From contig NZ_QRGC01000028.1 in NCBI RefSeq assembly GCF_003448965.1, positions 24,724 to 88,723 on the forward strand: a stretch of DNA of 64,000 nucleotides. Reading direction: 5' to 3'. A program made the translations under genes and the position numbers. Below, piece after piece: positions 26,928 to 36,248 of the stretch. The notes below the pieces were generated by a model, which made no database searches, was not told where the DNA came from, and saw nothing but the letters and a program-made list of their open reading frames with translations. Source of the stretch: Oceanicella sp. SM1341 (GTDB taxonomy: Bacteria; Pseudomonadota; Alphaproteobacteria; Rhodobacterales; Rhodobacteraceae). Within the stretch, counting starts at the first letter, position 1; each line of letters begins with the position of its first letter.

Positions 26928-26942
26928 TTGCCAAGGGCTTAA
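26928..26942. promoter_or_regulatory. CtrA-like box between divergent fliM-che and motB
   Basis: TTGC-N7-TTAA, with a perfect second half-site. It sits almost exactly midway: 123 bp from the fliM start and 127 bp from the motB start. The inverted words TTGCCAAG (26928) and CTTGGCAAG (about 27011) flank the region. Confidence 0.35.
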
Positions 26943-27068
26943 GCGCGCGCCGATTGCATCCGCGGAAAGCCTGTCGAATTGTCGCGATCCCTTCGCGGCC
27001 GCAGCAACCGCTTGGCAAGCTTTCCGCCCGAGCCTGCGGGCGGGACAGTGACGCCGAGGAGAGTGAGC

Positions 27069-27929
27069 GTGGCCAAGGGAGACAACACGCGGCCGATCAT
27101 CAAGCGCAAGAAGATCGTCGCGGGCGAGGGCCATCACGGCGGCGCCTGGAAGGTGGCCTATGCCGATTTCGTCACCGCGATGATGGCCTTCTTCCTGCTC
27201 ATGTGGCTGCTCAACGCCACCACGGAGGACCAGAAGAAGGGCCTGGCGGACTATTTCAGCCCCTCCGTGCCGATCTCGCGCCTCTCCTCGGGGGGCGACG
27301 GGCTGTTCGCCGGCAAGACGGTCGCCGCCGACGACGAGCTCACCGAGAACGGCATCGGCGCGCGCGAGGATTACCGCGGCGACGGCACCAACGACGAGAA
27401 GGAGCCGGACAAGGATTACGAGAGCACCGACCCCAGCCAGGAGGACCAGGCCTTCTCCGCCATCCAGAACCTGCTGCGCGGCGACAGCGGCGAGAGCGAC
27501 GTGGAGGACGAGCTGCTCGCCCATATCTCCACCCGCGTCACCGACGAGGGGCTGATCATCGAGCTGATCGACCGCGACGGCCCGCCGCTGTTCCGCGCCG
27601 GCACCGCCGAGCCCTCGCCCAAGATGCGCGCCCTGCTCGACCTCGTGGCCGAGGTGGGGGGGCTGCTGCAGAATCCCGTTGCCGTGGAAGGACATACCGA
27701 TGCCCTGCCCTTCGCCGGCCAGGGCTACGGCAACTGGGAGCTCTCCACCGACCGCGCCCAGGCCGCCCGCCGCCTGCTGGAGACCGACGGCATCGACACC
27801 GCCCGCTTCCGCCGCGTCACCGGGCACGGCTCCTCCTCCCCCGCCGTGGAGGACCCGCTCGCCCCGCAGAATCGCCGCATCGCCATCACCTTCCTGCGCA
27901 CCGACCTGGAGCGCGCGAAAACGCCTTGA
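27069..27929 (+). CDS. motB: Flagellar stator protein MotB
   Basis: MotB anchors the stator to peptidoglycan and carries the ion-binding aspartate. The GTG at 27069 has GAGGAG seven bases upstream. The cytoplasmic N-terminus KRKKIVAGEGHHGG leads to the membrane helix VAYADFVTAMMAFFLLMWLL, with D33 as the predicted proton site. An acidic plug/linker (about 70-150) precedes the OmpA-like domain with VEGHTDALPF, NWELSTDRAQ and PQNRRIAITF. Length is 286 residues. It is transcribed alone and rightward; flgE follows after a 263-bp gap. Confidence 0.95.
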   Translation: MAKGDNTRPIIKRKKIVAGEGHHGGAWKVAYADFVTAMMAFFLLMWLLNATTEDQKKGLADYFSPSVPISRLSSGGDGLFAGKTVAADDELTENGIGAREDYRGDGTNDEKEPDKDYESTDPSQEDQAFSAIQNLLRGDSGESDVEDELLAHISTRVTDEGLIIELIDRDGPPLFRAGTAEPSPKMRALLDLVAEVGGLLQNPVAVEGHTDALPFAGQGYGNWELSTDRAQAARRLLETDGIDTARFRRVTGHGSSSPAVEDPLAPQNRRIAITFLRTDLERAKTP

Positions 27930-27966
27930 ATGCGATGCATTTCCGCCCCCGCCCCGGCACTCACGG

Positions 27967-27981
27967 TTAGGGGAAGCTTAA
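27967..27981 (+). promoter_or_regulatory. CtrA-like box upstream of flgE
   Basis: TTAG-N7-TTAA, one mismatch from the CtrA consensus. It lies 212 bp before the flgE start, just after the motB stop, and would place a promoter before the long leader that contains the 22-bp repeats. Confidence 0.45.
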
Positions 27982-28099
27982 GGGCTCGCGGGGCAGAGAG
28001 GGACGACAGGGCCGGCTCCCCTCCGCGCGGGGGCCAGGCCGCCGCCCCGGGCACCGGGCCGGAGACACCCGCAAAGCCGGGACAGGACCAGCCGGGACA

Positions 28100-28143
28100 C
28101 CGGAGACAGATCCCCGGGGAACCGGGAAACAGATACCCGGAAA
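28100..28143 (+). repeat. Two 22-bp tandem repeats in the flgE leader
   Basis: Two units that share CCGG at the start, ACAGAT in the middle and CCCGG near the end lie at 28100-28121 and 28122-28143. Degenerate CCGGGACA words precede them from about 28060. They fill the leader between motB and flgE, which holds no gene. They may be a leader structure or a protein-binding array. Confidence 0.55.
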
Positions 28144-28192
28144 CCGGGCCCGTGACACCAGAGAGCCGTTTGCTTCCGCCGAAGGGAAAGAC

Positions 28193-29482
28193 ATGACCAT
28201 CTCCTCCTCGCTCAACGCCGGCGTGACCGGGCTGTTCGCCAACGCCTCGCGCCTCGCGACGATCTCCGACAACATCGCGAACTCGGCCACCTACGGCTAC
28301 AAGCGCGCCGGCACGGATTTCTCCTCGCTGGTGCTCACCGAGAGCGCGGGCAGCTACACCGCCGGCGGCGTGCGCACCCAGAGCTTCCGCGAGGTCTCGG
28401 GCAAGAGCACCCTCGTGGGCACCACCAACCCCACCGACATCGCCGTCTCCGGCGTGGGCATGCTGCCGGTGAGCACCCTCACCTCCATCGAGGCCGGCGC
28501 GCTGAACCCGCCGCTGCTGCTCACCACCACCGGCTCCTTCCGCCCCGACGAGCAGGGCTACCTCACCACCACCTCCGGCCTGGTGCTGATGGGCTGGGCG
28601 GCCAACAGCGACGGCACCATCCCCGCCAACGCGCGCGATTCCGCCTCCGGGCTGGAGCCGATCCGCGTCTCCACCGGCTATTCCGCCCAGCCCACCACCG
28701 AGATCGAGCTGGGCGTGAACCTGCCCGCCACCGAGGCCCAGGCCGCGGTGCTCGCCGGCACGCCGGGCGACACGCTGGAGCTGCCCATCGCCTATTACGA
28801 CACGCTCGGCGCCTCCCAGACGCTGGACATCTCCTTCACCCCCACCGGGGCGAACGACAACGAATGGACGATGGAGATCTCCGATGCCGGCGGCGTGCTC
28901 GAGACCCTCACCGTCACCTTCGACGACACCTCCGGCCTCGGCGGCGCGCTCCTCAGCGTGACCCCCACCACCAATTACGACACCACCACCGGCGTGCTCA
29001 GCCTCACCCTCTCGGACGGCAACCCGCTGGCCGTGGACATCGGCGCCCCCGGCGACATCGACAACATGACCCAGGTCGCGGCCGAGTTCGCCCCGGTGGG
29101 CATCTTCCGCGACGGCGCGCCCGCCGGCACGCTGGTGAGCGTCGAGATCGACCAGAGCGGCATGCTCAACGCCATCTACGACACCGGCTTCACCCGCACC
29201 ATCTACCAGGTGCCGCTGGTCTCGGTGCCCAACACCAACGGGCTGAGGGCGGAAAGCAACCAGACCTTCTCGGTCACCAAGGAATCGGGCCAGTTCTACC
29301 TCTGGGACGCGGGCGCGGGCCCGACGGGCGAGGTGAACGGCTACGCGCTGGAGGAATCGGCCACCGACATCGCCGCCGAGCTCACCCAGATGATCCAGAC
29401 CCAGCGCGCCTATTCCTCCAACGCCAAGGTCATCCAGACCGTCGACGAGATGCTGCAGGAAACCACCAACCTCAAGCGCTGA
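28193..29482 (+). CDS. flgE: Flagellar hook protein FlgE
   Basis: FlgE polymerises into the hook. The N-terminal rod motif is MTISSSLNAGVTGLFANASRL then ISDNIANSATYGYKRAGTDF. The C-terminal helix is ELTQMIQTQRAYSSNAKV and ends MLQETTNLKR. The middle (about 90-340) is the variable hook domain with Thr/Gly-rich strands. The length is 429 residues, normal for Rhodobacterales. AAGGGAAAG precedes the ATG. It starts the flgE-flgK-flgL-flgI operon. Confidence 0.95.
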   Translation: MTISSSLNAGVTGLFANASRLATISDNIANSATYGYKRAGTDFSSLVLTESAGSYTAGGVRTQSFREVSGKSTLVGTTNPTDIAVSGVGMLPVSTLTSIEAGALNPPLLLTTTGSFRPDEQGYLTTTSGLVLMGWAANSDGTIPANARDSASGLEPIRVSTGYSAQPTTEIELGVNLPATEAQAAVLAGTPGDTLELPIAYYDTLGASQTLDISFTPTGANDNEWTMEISDAGGVLETLTVTFDDTSGLGGALLSVTPTTNYDTTTGVLSLTLSDGNPLAVDIGAPGDIDNMTQVAAEFAPVGIFRDGAPAGTLVSVEIDQSGMLNAIYDTGFTRTIYQVPLVSVPNTNGLRAESNQTFSVTKESGQFYLWDAGAGPTGEVNGYALEESATDIAAELTQMIQTQRAYSSNAKVIQTVDEMLQETTNLKR

Positions 29483-29519
29483 CGGTCCCGCCGGCCGGCA
29501 CCCCTGAAGGAGCAGAGCG

Positions 29520-30980
29520 ATGAGCATCAGCCAGGTCCTCAACAACGCCTATTCCGGCCTCGTGGCCAGTTCGCGGCGGGCCGAGGCCGTGTCCGACAAC
29601 GTCGCCAACGCGATGACCGAGGGGTTCGGCCGCCGCTCGGTGGAGCTCTCCTCCTACGTGCTGGGCCGTTCCGGCGGCGGCGTTCGGGTGGAGGGGATCG
29701 TCCGCGCCACCGACATCCGCGCCACCGCCGATCGCCGCCGCGCCGAGGCCTTCGAGAGCGGCGCCGCGATGATGAAGGAGGCCCTCGCCCGCCTCACCGA
29801 CGTGCTGGGCGAGCCGGGGGCGGCCGGGGCGCTTTCCACCCGGGCCGATGCCTTCGGAACCGCGCTCTCCGCCCTGCGCGACACGCCCGAATCCACCACC
29901 CTGCAGGGCAGCCTGCTCGAGGCCGCGCGCGGCTATGCCGGCGCGCTCAACGCCGCCGCCGCCGAAACCCGCGCCCTGCGCGAGGAGGCCGACAGCGCCA
30001 TCGCCACCGACGTGAAGACGGTGAACACCAACCTCGCCCGCATCGAGGACCTGAACCGCGAGATCCTCGTGCGCAACGCCGCGCGTGACGACACCGCCGG
30101 GCTCGAGGACGAGCGCCAGCGCCTGATCGACCAGGTGAACGAGATCATCCCGCTGCGCGTCGCGCGCCGCGACGGCGACCAGGTGGCGCTCTACTCCGTG
30201 GGCGGCGCCACCCTGCTCGACGGCCGCAGCTTCGAACTCGGCTTCCAGCGTACCGCCACCATCACCGCCGACATGACCCTCGCCGCAGGCGGGCTCTCCG
30301 GCCTCACCCTCAACGGGCGCGACATGGAGATCGGCCAGGGCTCCGGCCTGCTCGAGGGTGGCCGCCTCGCCGCCGCCTTCGCCTTGCGCGACGTCACCCT
30401 GCCGGAGGTGGGCGGCCGGCTCGACGCCCTCGCCGCCGACCTGATCTCCCGCTTCGAGGACCCCGCCGTCGACCCCAGCCTCGCGGCCGGCGACCCCGGT
30501 CTCTTCACCGATGCCGGCAACGCGCTCGACCCGCTCGATACCATCGGCCTCTCCGGCCGGATCGAGGTGAACGCCGCGGTCGACCCCTCGCGCGGCGGCA
30601 GCCTCTGGCGGCTGCGCGACGGCATCAACGCCACCGCCCAGGGCCTGCTGGGCGACGACACGCTGCTGCGCGCCATGGACGCCGCCTTCACCGCCCGCCT
30701 GCCCGCGCCCGCCGCCACCGGGGTGAGCGGCAGCCTCTCCGCCGCCTCTCTCGCCTCCGAGGTCTCCTCGCTGCTCTTCGGCGAGGCGGCCGCACAGGAC
30801 GCGACGGCGAGCTACGCCGCAGGCCAGGCCGGCGCGCTGCGCGAACACGAGCTTGCCCTCACCGGCGTCGACACCGACCAGGAGATGCAGGACCTGCTCC
30901 TGGTCCAGACCGCCTATGCCGCCAATGCGCGCGTGATCACCGCGGTGGACGAAATGCTGCGCCAGCTTCTGGAGATCTGA
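29520..30980 (+). CDS. flgK: Hook-filament junction protein FlgK
   Basis: FlgK (HAP1) joins hook and filament. The N-terminus MSISQVLNNAYSGLVASSRR with AVSDNVANAMTEGFGRRSVEL matches the family. The C-terminus has QDLLLVQTAYAANARVITAV and ends EMLRQLLEI. The 486-residue length is normal. AAGGAG lies nine bases before the start, and flgL follows 4 bp after the stop. Confidence 0.93.
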   Translation: MSISQVLNNAYSGLVASSRRAEAVSDNVANAMTEGFGRRSVELSSYVLGRSGGGVRVEGIVRATDIRATADRRRAEAFESGAAMMKEALARLTDVLGEPGAAGALSTRADAFGTALSALRDTPESTTLQGSLLEAARGYAGALNAAAAETRALREEADSAIATDVKTVNTNLARIEDLNREILVRNAARDDTAGLEDERQRLIDQVNEIIPLRVARRDGDQVALYSVGGATLLDGRSFELGFQRTATITADMTLAAGGLSGLTLNGRDMEIGQGSGLLEGGRLAAAFALRDVTLPEVGGRLDALAADLISRFEDPAVDPSLAAGDPGLFTDAGNALDPLDTIGLSGRIEVNAAVDPSRGGSLWRLRDGINATAQGLLGDDTLLRAMDAAFTARLPAPAATGVSGSLSAASLASEVSSLLFGEAAAQDATASYAAGQAGALREHELALTGVDTDQEMQDLLLVQTAYAANARVITAVDEMLRQLLEI

Positions 30981-30984
30981 CACC

Positions 30985-31992
30985 ATGATCGGCACCACCC
31001 CCGACCTGCTCTCGCACCTGCGCCTGTCGCGCTCCAATGCCTCGCTCTCCGCGGCGCTCGAACGCGCGGGCACCGAGCTTACCACCTTCCGCAAGTCCGA
31101 CATCCTGGAGGCGACGGGGGGCGACCCGCGCCGGCTCTACGGCATCGAGACCCGCATCGCCCGGCTCACCGCGCGCACCGACACGCTGTCGCTCGCCGCC
31201 TCGCGCGCCTCGCTCAGCCAGTCGAGCCTGCAGACCATCTCCGCCGCCACGGTCGACATCGGCGTCGACCTGCTGGCCGAGATCGGTCGCCAGGACCTCA
31301 CCTCGGCCCGCACCGAGGCCTCCCAGGCGCGCAACGCCCTCGGCTCGGTGATCGGCGCGCTGAACGCCAGCTTCGCGGGGCGCAGCCTGTTCTCCGGCGC
31401 CGCGGTCGACACCGCGCCGCTGATCTCCTCCGAGGAGATGATCGCCGAGCTCCGCACCCTGGTCGATGCCGCCCCCGACGTGCCCTCCGCCCTCGCGGCC
31501 ATCGACACCTATTTCAACGACCCCGCCGGCGGCTTCGCCACCTCCGCCTACCGCGGCGCCACCCAGGACGCGCCCCCGGTGGAAACCGATGACGGCGAGT
31601 TCGCCGATTACGCCCCGCGCGCCGATGCCGACCCGCTGCGCGCCATCATGCAGGGGCTCGCCACCGCGGTGATGGCGGTCGAATCCGACTTTTCCGCCGA
31701 TCCCGGCTCCCAGACCCTGCTCCTGCAGCAGGCCGGTGACGAGATCGTGAACGCCCGCCTCGCCGTGGTCGAACTGGGCAATGCCCTCGGCGTCCAGGAA
31801 GCACGGATCGAGGAGGCCGCCACCAGCACCGCCGCCGAGCAGGCCGCGCTCGAACTGGCGCGCTCCGGGATCATCGCCGTCGACCCCTACGAGGCCGCGG
31901 CCCGCTTCGCCGAGCTGCAGGGCCAGCTCGACTCGCTCTACACCGTCACCGCCCGGCTCACCTCCATGTCGCTCACCTCCTACCTCAGGTGA
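30985..31992 (+). CDS. flgL: Hook-filament junction protein FlgL
   Basis: FlgL (HAP3) is the second junction protein and resembles flagellin. The N-terminal helix (LLSHLRLSRSNASLSAALER) and C-terminal helix (EQAALELARSGIIAVDPYEAAARF) pack as in flagellins; 335 residues is normal for FlgL. It is only 4 bp after flgK. A true flagellin is usually recognised by its N-terminal NxxA motifs, which are less clear here, so FlgL is the better call. Confidence 0.88.
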   Translation: MIGTTPDLLSHLRLSRSNASLSAALERAGTELTTFRKSDILEATGGDPRRLYGIETRIARLTARTDTLSLAASRASLSQSSLQTISAATVDIGVDLLAEIGRQDLTSARTEASQARNALGSVIGALNASFAGRSLFSGAAVDTAPLISSEEMIAELRTLVDAAPDVPSALAAIDTYFNDPAGGFATSAYRGATQDAPPVETDDGEFADYAPRADADPLRAIMQGLATAVMAVESDFSADPGSQTLLLQQAGDEIVNARLAVVELGNALGVQEARIEEAATSTAAEQAALELARSGIIAVDPYEAAARFAELQGQLDSLYTVTARLTSMSLTSYLR

Positions 31993-32071
31993 CCGCCCCG
32001 ATCCCCCGCCCGCTGCCCTGCTCCCCGGCCGGTACCGCCCCCGGCCGGAGCGCCCCTGAAAGGTCCCGCCC

Positions 32072-33190
32072 ATGACCCGCCTCGCCCGCCTCCTGCTGGG
32101 CCTCTGCGCCCTCTTCGCCGCCGCCCTGCCGGGGGCCGGGCAGGCCGCCTCGGCGCGCATCAAGGACCTCGTGGAGGTGGACGGCGTGCGCGGCAACGAC
32201 CTGGTCGGCTACGGGCTCGTGGTCGGGCTCAACGGCACCGGCGACGGGCTGCGCAACGCCCCCTTCACCGAGGAGGCACTCGCCAACCTGCTGGAACGGC
32301 TGGGGATCAACGTCTCGGGCGAGCAGTTCCGCCCCAAGAACGTCGCCGCGGTGCTGGTCACCGCCACGCTGCCACCCTTCGCGCGGGCGGGCGGACGCAT
32401 CGACGTGGTGGTCTCGGCCATCGGCGACGCGAGCAGCCTGCTCGGCGGCACGCTGATCATGACCCCGCTCAACGCCGCGGACGGCCAGATCTACGCCGTG
32501 GCCCAGGGCGGCATCCTCGCCGGGGGCGTCGTCGCCCAGGGCGCGGCCGAAAGCGTGACCCAGGGCGTACCCACCGCCGGCACCATCCCCGGCGGGGCCC
32601 GGGTGGAGCGCGAGATCGCCTTCAGTTTCGCCACCATGGACAACCTGCGCCTCGCCCTGCGCGACCCGGATTTCACCACCGCCAGCCGCATCGCCGCGGC
32701 GATCAACACCGGGCTGGGGCGCCCTGTCGCGCGCATGCAGGATTCGGGCACCGTCCAGCTCGACCTCGCGGCCTCCGGCGTGCCCCCCGCCCAGCTCATC
32801 GCCCGGCTGGAGAACATCGAGGTCACCCCCGACCAGCGCGCCCGCGTCGTGGTTGACCAGCGCTCGGGCACCATCGTGCTGGGCAATGACGTGCGCGTCT
32901 CCCGCGTCGCCATCGCCCAGGGCAACCTCACCCTGCGCATCTCCGAGGCGCCGCTCGTGGTCCAGCCGAACCCCTTCACCCGCGGCGGCGACACCGTGGT
33001 GGTGCCGCGCACCGATGCCGAGATCATCAACGACCCCGGCACCCAGCTCGCGGTGGTCGACGACACGGTCTCGCTCTCCCAGCTCGTCCAGGGCCTGAAC
33101 GCCCTCGGCATCGCCCCGCGCGACATGATCGACATCCTCAAGGCGATCAAGGTCGCCGGTGCCCTGCACGCGGATTTCGTGGTGCAGTGA
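32072..33190 (+). CDS. flgI: Flagellar P-ring protein FlgI
   Basis: FlgI forms the periplasmic P-ring. A signal peptide (about 1-26) precedes ARIKDLVEVDGVRGNDLVGY and GLVVGLNGTGDG. The C-terminus has PNPFTRGGDTVVVPRTDAEI and LVQGLNALGIAPRDMIDILKAI. Length of 372 residues is normal. It ends the flgE-flgK-flgL-flgI operon. FlgA, its chaperone, is in the other flagellar operon at 4102. Confidence 0.96.
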   Translation: MTRLARLLLGLCALFAAALPGAGQAASARIKDLVEVDGVRGNDLVGYGLVVGLNGTGDGLRNAPFTEEALANLLERLGINVSGEQFRPKNVAAVLVTATLPPFARAGGRIDVVVSAIGDASSLLGGTLIMTPLNAADGQIYAVAQGGILAGGVVAQGAAESVTQGVPTAGTIPGGARVEREIAFSFATMDNLRLALRDPDFTTASRIAAAINTGLGRPVARMQDSGTVQLDLAASGVPPAQLIARLENIEVTPDQRARVVVDQRSGTIVLGNDVRVSRVAIAQGNLTLRISEAPLVVQPNPFTRGGDTVVVPRTDAEIINDPGTQLAVVDDTVSLSQLVQGLNALGIAPRDMIDILKAIKVAGALHADFVVQ

Positions 33191-33237
33191 CCCCCGGGAC
33201 CACTGCCCCCGCGCCTGCATGACAGTTCTGTGATATG

Positions 33238-33272
33238 CTGCCTCGGGCGCATTGCGCCCGCCCGCGAGGCAG
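33238..33272 (+). terminator. Nested hairpin after flgI
   Basis: CTGCCTCG and CGAGGCAG form an outer 8-bp stem around an inner GGGCGC-ATT-GCGCCC hairpin. It lies 48 bp after the flgI stop. No T tract follows, so it may be a terminator or an mRNA-end structure. Confidence 0.5.
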
Positions 33273-33402
33273 GGTCCGAGGTGGTGCACCGCCATCGCCT
33301 CTCTCCGCCGCGGCGAAGACCAGGCGAAGCCCTTCGGGGGAGGCGACCGATTTTCCGCTTCCCATCGTTAACTCTTATTGGTACCTCTCCCGGGCACGCG
33401 CG

Positions 33403-33436
33403 ATGATGTCCGGGTCGGAAAGACATCATTTTTATT
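33403..33436 (+). terminator. Terminator-like hairpin before the sulfotransferase
   Basis: ATGATGTC, an 11-base loop and GACATCAT are followed by TTTTATT. It marks a sharp drop in GC content at the end of the flagellar region. It lies only 30 bp before the sulfotransferase start, so it could also be an operator for that gene. Confidence 0.5.
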
Positions 33437-33458
33437 AGAAAAAACAGAGAGATACCCC

Positions 33459-34124
33459 GTGCAGAACCCCTCCCGGAAGTACGTGTTCATCATCACCTAC
33501 GGCCGCTCCGGCTCCACGCTTCTGCGCAGGATCCTCGGCACGCTGCCCGGCTGCCACATCACCGGTGAAAACTACATGACCCTCTACCCGCTCTTCCTGA
33601 GCGCAGAGGCCGCCCGGCAAACCAAGAAGAGCTTCGGGGAGAAGCCGCTGGCCGACATCGACCCCTGGTTCGGCGCCGACCGCATCGTGCCCAGGCGCTA
33701 CGCCCGCCGGCTGGTGAATGTCTTCATCGACGAGGTGATCGCGCCCCCCGAGGACGCCCGGATCATCGGCTTCAAGGAAATCCGCTACTTCGAGGGCGGC
33801 CGCGACATGGAGCGCTTTCTCGATTTCATGGCCGAGCATTTCGCCCCGGCGAAATTCGTCATGAACACCCGTAACTGGGAGGCGGTGGCGAAATCGAGCT
33901 GGTGGAAGAAGCAGGACCCGCAGAAGATCCGCGGCCTGGTCGAGACCGCCGATCAGCGCATGCATGCCTATGCCGGGCAGAACCCCGACCGCGCTCACGT
34001 GATCGACTATTCCGACTTTTCGCGCAACGACCCTCACGCCCTGGACGCACTGTTCGATTTCCTCGGCGAAACCCCGGACCACGAGAAGATCGGCGAGATC
34101 ATGGCCGAACGTCTCACCCACTGA
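33459..34124 (+). CDS. Sulfotransferase-family protein
   Basis: A 221-residue PAPS-dependent sulfotransferase. The 5'-phosphosulfate loop is IITYGRSGSTLLRRILG near residues 11-27; the FKEIRYFEGG and FVMNTRNWEAVAKSS segments fit the 3'-phosphate-binding region (Arg and Ser). It would transfer sulfate to a sugar, as expected next to an EPS cluster. The GTG at 33459 follows GAGAGAT; a longer frame upstream does not look coding. The region is less GC-rich than its neighbours. A coding-like continuation lies in another frame after the stop, so the C-terminus may be truncated. Confidence 0.75.
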   Translation: MQNPSRKYVFIITYGRSGSTLLRRILGTLPGCHITGENYMTLYPLFLSAEAARQTKKSFGEKPLADIDPWFGADRIVPRRYARRLVNVFIDEVIAPPEDARIIGFKEIRYFEGGRDMERFLDFMAEHFAPAKFVMNTRNWEAVAKSSWWKKQDPQKIRGLVETADQRMHAYAGQNPDRAHVIDYSDFSRNDPHALDALFDFLGETPDHEKIGEIMAERLTH

Positions 34125-34125
34125 A

Positions 34126-34263
34126 GCGCAGCGGACGCGGAGAGCCGAGATCGAGGCGATCTCCGAGGAACATCACTTCGACTGCGCCTTTTACAGCGCG
34201 ATCACCCGCACCGAGAACACGCTGAACGCATTCCGCCGCATCAGGGTGGCGGAGCGCGCCTGA
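34126..34263 (+). pseudogene. Frame-shifted 3' continuation or gene remnant
   Basis: In the frame one base off from the sulfotransferase, an open stretch without a start codon encodes AEIEAISEEHHFDCAFYSAI and ends at a TGA (34261-34263). Its composition is protein-like, not the Arg/Pro-rich look of a GC shadow. It could be the original C-terminus of the sulfotransferase after an indel near 34110-34125, or the remnant of another transferase. Confidence 0.5.
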
Positions 34264-34634
34264 CGCCCCGGACGCGGCATTTCTCCTTGGTTGCGGCGCG
34301 GCATCCGGTGTAGATTCTCGTCCGGGCGGCGGGGGAATTTCTCCCCTGTCCGCTTGCCTGCGTCGCCCTCCGGCGGCCCTGACCGTTGTCCTGTGCGGGG
34401 CGTTCCGCGCAGGGGGGGCGCGGCCCCGTTTCCGATACCGAATTGATCCGCATCGCATTTTTCCCGGGCCGGCCCCGTCACGCCGGCCGCTGACACCAGG
34501 GGGAGCTTCCCCGGCCGGCCGCCGTTGCGGCGTCGCCCGCGCCACCCGTTCCCGGCCCCGGCATTTCCCGACGGCCGGCCCGCGCGCCCCGCGGCGCGAT
34601 TGTTGCCGATATCCGTTTGGTTCGAAGTGATTCC
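34264..34634. other. Non-coding stretch upstream of wzx
   Basis: I see no gene. Imperfect hairpins occur at about 34326-34352 (around GGGGGAATTTCTCCCC) and about 34389-34410 (CTGTGCGG and CCGCGCAG). The wzx promoter probably lies here, but no clear promoter was recognised. Confidence 0.4.
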
Positions 34635-36137
34635 ATGAAACAAGACACCCCCCGCAGCCTGTCCGATCGCACGGCCGGCGCCGGCATCTGGCTCGTCGCC
34701 GGAAAGCTCGCCTCCAAGGCCATCGACTTCCTCATCCTGCTTCTCCTCGCCCGGCTGCTCGGCCCGGAGGATTTCGGCCTCGTCGCCATGGCGCTCACCG
34801 TGGTGCTGATCGTCGAGGCGGTGCTCGAGCTGCCGCTGATGCAGGCGCTCGTGCGCGTGCCCGAGCCCAGCGTGGCGATGTTCGACACCGCCCTCACCCT
34901 GGGCCTGCTGCGCGGGCTGGTGATCGCGGGGCTGCTCGGCGCGCTGGCCTGGCCGGTGGCGGCCTTCTACCAGGAGCCGCGGCTCGCGCCGCTGCTGGTG
35001 GTGCTCGGCCTCGGCCCGGTGATGCGCGGCATGATGAGCCCGCGCATGGTGCTGTTCATGCAGCGGCTCGACTTCCGCCGCGAGGCCGCGCTCGACATCA
35101 CCGGCAAGACCGTGTCGCTGCTCGTCGCGGGCGGCATCGCGCTCGCCACCGGCAGCTACTGGGCGATTGCCGCGGGCACGGTCACCACCCCGGTGGTCAC
35201 CACTTCGCTCTCCTACGTGATGGCCCCGCACCGGCCGCGCCCCACCCTGTCCGAGTGGCCGCGCTTTGCCGACATGGTGGGCTGGAACAGCCTCTACCAG
35301 CTGTTCTCGGCCATCAACTGGCAGATGGACAAGCTGATGCTCGGCCGCTTCCTCGCCCCCGGGCTGTTCGGGCGCTTCTCGCTGGCCAACGACCTCGCCA
35401 CCATCCCCTACCAGGCCATCCTGATGCCGCTGCTGCGCCCGCTCATGGCCGGGTTCGCGCCGCTCGCCCAGTCGCCGGAGGCGCTGGGGGCGGCCTATTG
35501 CAAGGCGGCGAACGCAGTGGTCTTCGTCACCGGGCCGCTGCTGCTGGGCCTCGCGCTGCTGGCCGAGCCGGCGGTGCGCATCGCCCTCGGGCCGCAATGG
35601 CTCGAGGTGGCGCCGATGCTCACCTGGCTCGCCCTCTGCGGGCTGATGCCGCTGCCGGTGCGCCCCATGCAATCCCTCGCCATGGTGCTCGACCGCACCC
35701 GCTACACCACGCTGCAGATCGGGCTGGAATTCGCCTTCAAGCTGCCCGCCACCCTGCTGGGCATCCTGTGGTTCGGCATCTGGGGGGCCATCGTGGCCCG
35801 CGGCCTGGCAAACCTGGTGGTGATCGCGGTCTCCGCGCTGATCGTGCGCCGGCTGATCGGCCTGTCGCTCACAGCCCAGGCCCGGGCGGTCTGGCGGCCC
35901 TCGGCGGCCCTGCTGCCCATGGCGGCGGTGCTGCTCGCCGGCGCGCCCTGGCTCGGGGGGATGCCCGCCGGCGCCGGGCTGCTCGCGGCCGGCGCGCTCC
36001 TCGGCGGGGCGGCCATGGCAATGTTCCTCGCCGCCGACCTCGCCCTCTGGCGCCTCACCGGCCGGCCCGGCGGCATCGAGGCGGTGGTGGTGGCGCGCGC
36101 CAGCCGCATCCTCTCCCGCCTCCTGCGCCGCCGCTAG
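34635..36137 (+). CDS. Wzx-type polysaccharide flippase
   Basis: A 500-residue polytopic membrane protein of the MOP/PST family (Polysacc_synt) that flips lipid-linked repeat units across the inner membrane. About twelve hydrophobic helices are seen; the N-terminal LARLLGPEDFGLVAMALTVV and NWQMDKLMLGRFLAPGLFGRF are typical of WzxC/ExoT-like members. The ATG at 34635 (MKQDTPRS) is preferred over an upstream TTG at 34617. It faces the convergent GT2 gene. Confidence 0.88.
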   Translation: MKQDTPRSLSDRTAGAGIWLVAGKLASKAIDFLILLLLARLLGPEDFGLVAMALTVVLIVEAVLELPLMQALVRVPEPSVAMFDTALTLGLLRGLVIAGLLGALAWPVAAFYQEPRLAPLLVVLGLGPVMRGMMSPRMVLFMQRLDFRREAALDITGKTVSLLVAGGIALATGSYWAIAAGTVTTPVVTTSLSYVMAPHRPRPTLSEWPRFADMVGWNSLYQLFSAINWQMDKLMLGRFLAPGLFGRFSLANDLATIPYQAILMPLLRPLMAGFAPLAQSPEALGAAYCKAANAVVFVTGPLLLGLALLAEPAVRIALGPQWLEVAPMLTWLALCGLMPLPVRPMQSLAMVLDRTRYTTLQIGLEFAFKLPATLLGILWFGIWGAIVARGLANLVVIAVSALIVRRLIGLSLTAQARAVWRPSAALLPMAAVLLAGAPWLGGMPAGAGLLAAGALLGGAAMAMFLAADLALWRLTGRPGGIEAVVVARASRILSRLLRRR

Positions 36138-36176
36138 CCGGGCCGGCCGGGGCGGGGCCGCGCGCGCCGCGCGTCG

Positions 36177-36212
36177 TTCCCCGAGCGGGGGCTCGATGCC
36201 CCCCGAGGGGAA
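36177..36212. terminator. Hairpin between convergent wzx and GT2
   Basis: TTCCCC plus CGGGGGC pairs with GCCCCC plus GAGGGGAA around the loop TCGAT, with a small bulge. The loop is the same as in the terminator at 16475-16514. No T tract is seen on either side, so this may be a bidirectional 3'-end hairpin. Confidence 0.5.
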
Positions 36213-36248
36213 GGCCCGGCCGGGGGCCCCGCGCGCCCCTTTGCCGGC

